From: Spongiactinospora rosea
GTDB taxonomy: Bacteria > Actinomycetota > Actinomycetes > Streptosporangiales > Streptosporangiaceae
Assembly (NCBI RefSeq): GCF_003315795.1
Contig: NZ_QMEY01000009.1
Span: 124,001 to 188,000 of the forward strand
Direction: 5' to 3'
DNA: 64,000 nt
Positions 63,802 to 64,000 of the stretch are shown here, in pieces. The first letter of the stretch is position 1; every line of letters starts with the position of its first letter. Under the pieces are notes generated by a model. It ran no database searches. It had not been told where the DNA came from and worked only from the letters and a program-made list of their open reading frames with translations. The translations under genes and the position numbers were made by a program.

Positions 63802-64000
63802 GCACCTGGCTGACGCGGATCGTCCCCGAGCCGCGTAGCCGCCTGGCCCGTCTGGACCTCCGCAACGCCGAAGCCCTGCACAAGCGGGTCATGTCCCTGG
63901 TTCCAGACGGACTCGGTGAGCGGGCCCGAGCCCAGGCGGGCGTGCTTTACCGCTACGACGACACCAGCGCCGTTGGCCCGCACCTGCTCATTCAGACCCG
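63798..64000 (+). CDS. casE: CRISPR RNA endonuclease Cas6e (CasE), N-terminal part
   Basis: 67 codons are visible before the right edge. MSTWLTRIVPEPRSRLARLD then EALHKRVMSLVPDGLG and AGVLYRYDD match the start of Cas6e, including the region with the catalytic-site Tyr/His helix (ALHKRVMSLVPD). It cuts each repeat hairpin at its 3' base, leaving the 8-nt handle. cas1 and cas2 are expected to the right but are not in the window. Confidence 0.93.
   Translation, partial: MSTWLTRIVPEPRSRLARLDLRNAEALHKRVMSLVPDGLGERARAQAGVLYRYDDTSAVGPHLLIQT

Overview
The window is GC-rich DNA (roughly 70% by eye) with tightly packed genes, GTG starts, several leaderless promoters and 4-bp ATGA/GTGA overlaps. It carries SARP/AfsR, BTAD, MmyB-type XRE, P450, F420-type and DUF2637 genes. 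This points to a filamentous actinomycete, probably order Streptosporangiales (inference; no rRNA or other marker gene is present).

Layout. 1-254: 5' end of a terpene synthase-like gene. 344-2654: DHA2 exporter divergent from an XRE/MmyB regulator. 2702-4772: Fe/Mn superoxide dismutase behind a Nur-like box, then a metal-responsive ArsR/CDF exporter pair with an SmtB-like operator. 4774-9280: ECF sigma factor with a membrane partner, and a large SARP/NB-ARC/TPR regulator. 9391-16213: small regulators and redox enzymes (TetR, alpha/beta hydrolase, aldo/keto reductase, PPOX protein, XRE), plus a frameshifted hypothetical gene. 16203-21290: two P450s, a TetR, and a histidine kinase/response regulator pair. 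21440-29969: GT-C membrane protein, a Clp-N/HTH regulator with twin operators, a secreted peptidase, a glycosidase-like protein, two TetR genes with clear palindromic operators, an AlkZ-like protein and a saccharopine dehydrogenase-like enzyme. 30373-45813: LRV repeat protein, MDMPI protein, Ddn-like protein, Lrp with an amino acid dehydrogenase, an FtsX-type permease, a TetR/rhodanese scar, XRE+SDR+MFS, a PQQ glucose dehydrogenase-like protein and a DUF418 protein.

46540-50280 is a gene graveyard: a cold-shock gene with an amber codon, a frameshifted excisionase, and decayed HTH and peptidoglycan-binding fragments, interrupted by small secreted or lipoprotein genes that look intact. A large secreted subtilase follows (50281-53307). 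A 3' fragment of tRNA-Ile (53853-53896) beside a tyrosine integrase and a DUF2637 gene marks one end of an integrative element. The element appears to extend rightwards and may carry the type I-E CRISPR-Cas locus: a decayed array at 56166-56373, then cas3, cas8e, cas11, cas7, cas5 and cas6, which runs off the right edge.

The most interesting part is the 382-bp gap between cas3 and cas8e. It holds (i) a 42-codon ORF for a single-span membrane peptide with a strong Shine-Dalgarno sequence, (ii) a GC-rich hairpin, and (iii) on the opposite strand a one-spacer mini-array. The mini-array's first repeat has lost the array sequence in its stem but keeps the hairpin by paired changes, and keeps the 8-nt 5' handle. 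Its spacer matches a site just upstream of the small ORF at 12 of the first 15 positions next to an AAG PAM; two of the three mismatches are at positions 6 and 12, which type I-E Cascade does not read. This is the layout expected of a CRISPR-guarded toxin-antitoxin (CreTA-like) module. It is a prediction from sequence alone.
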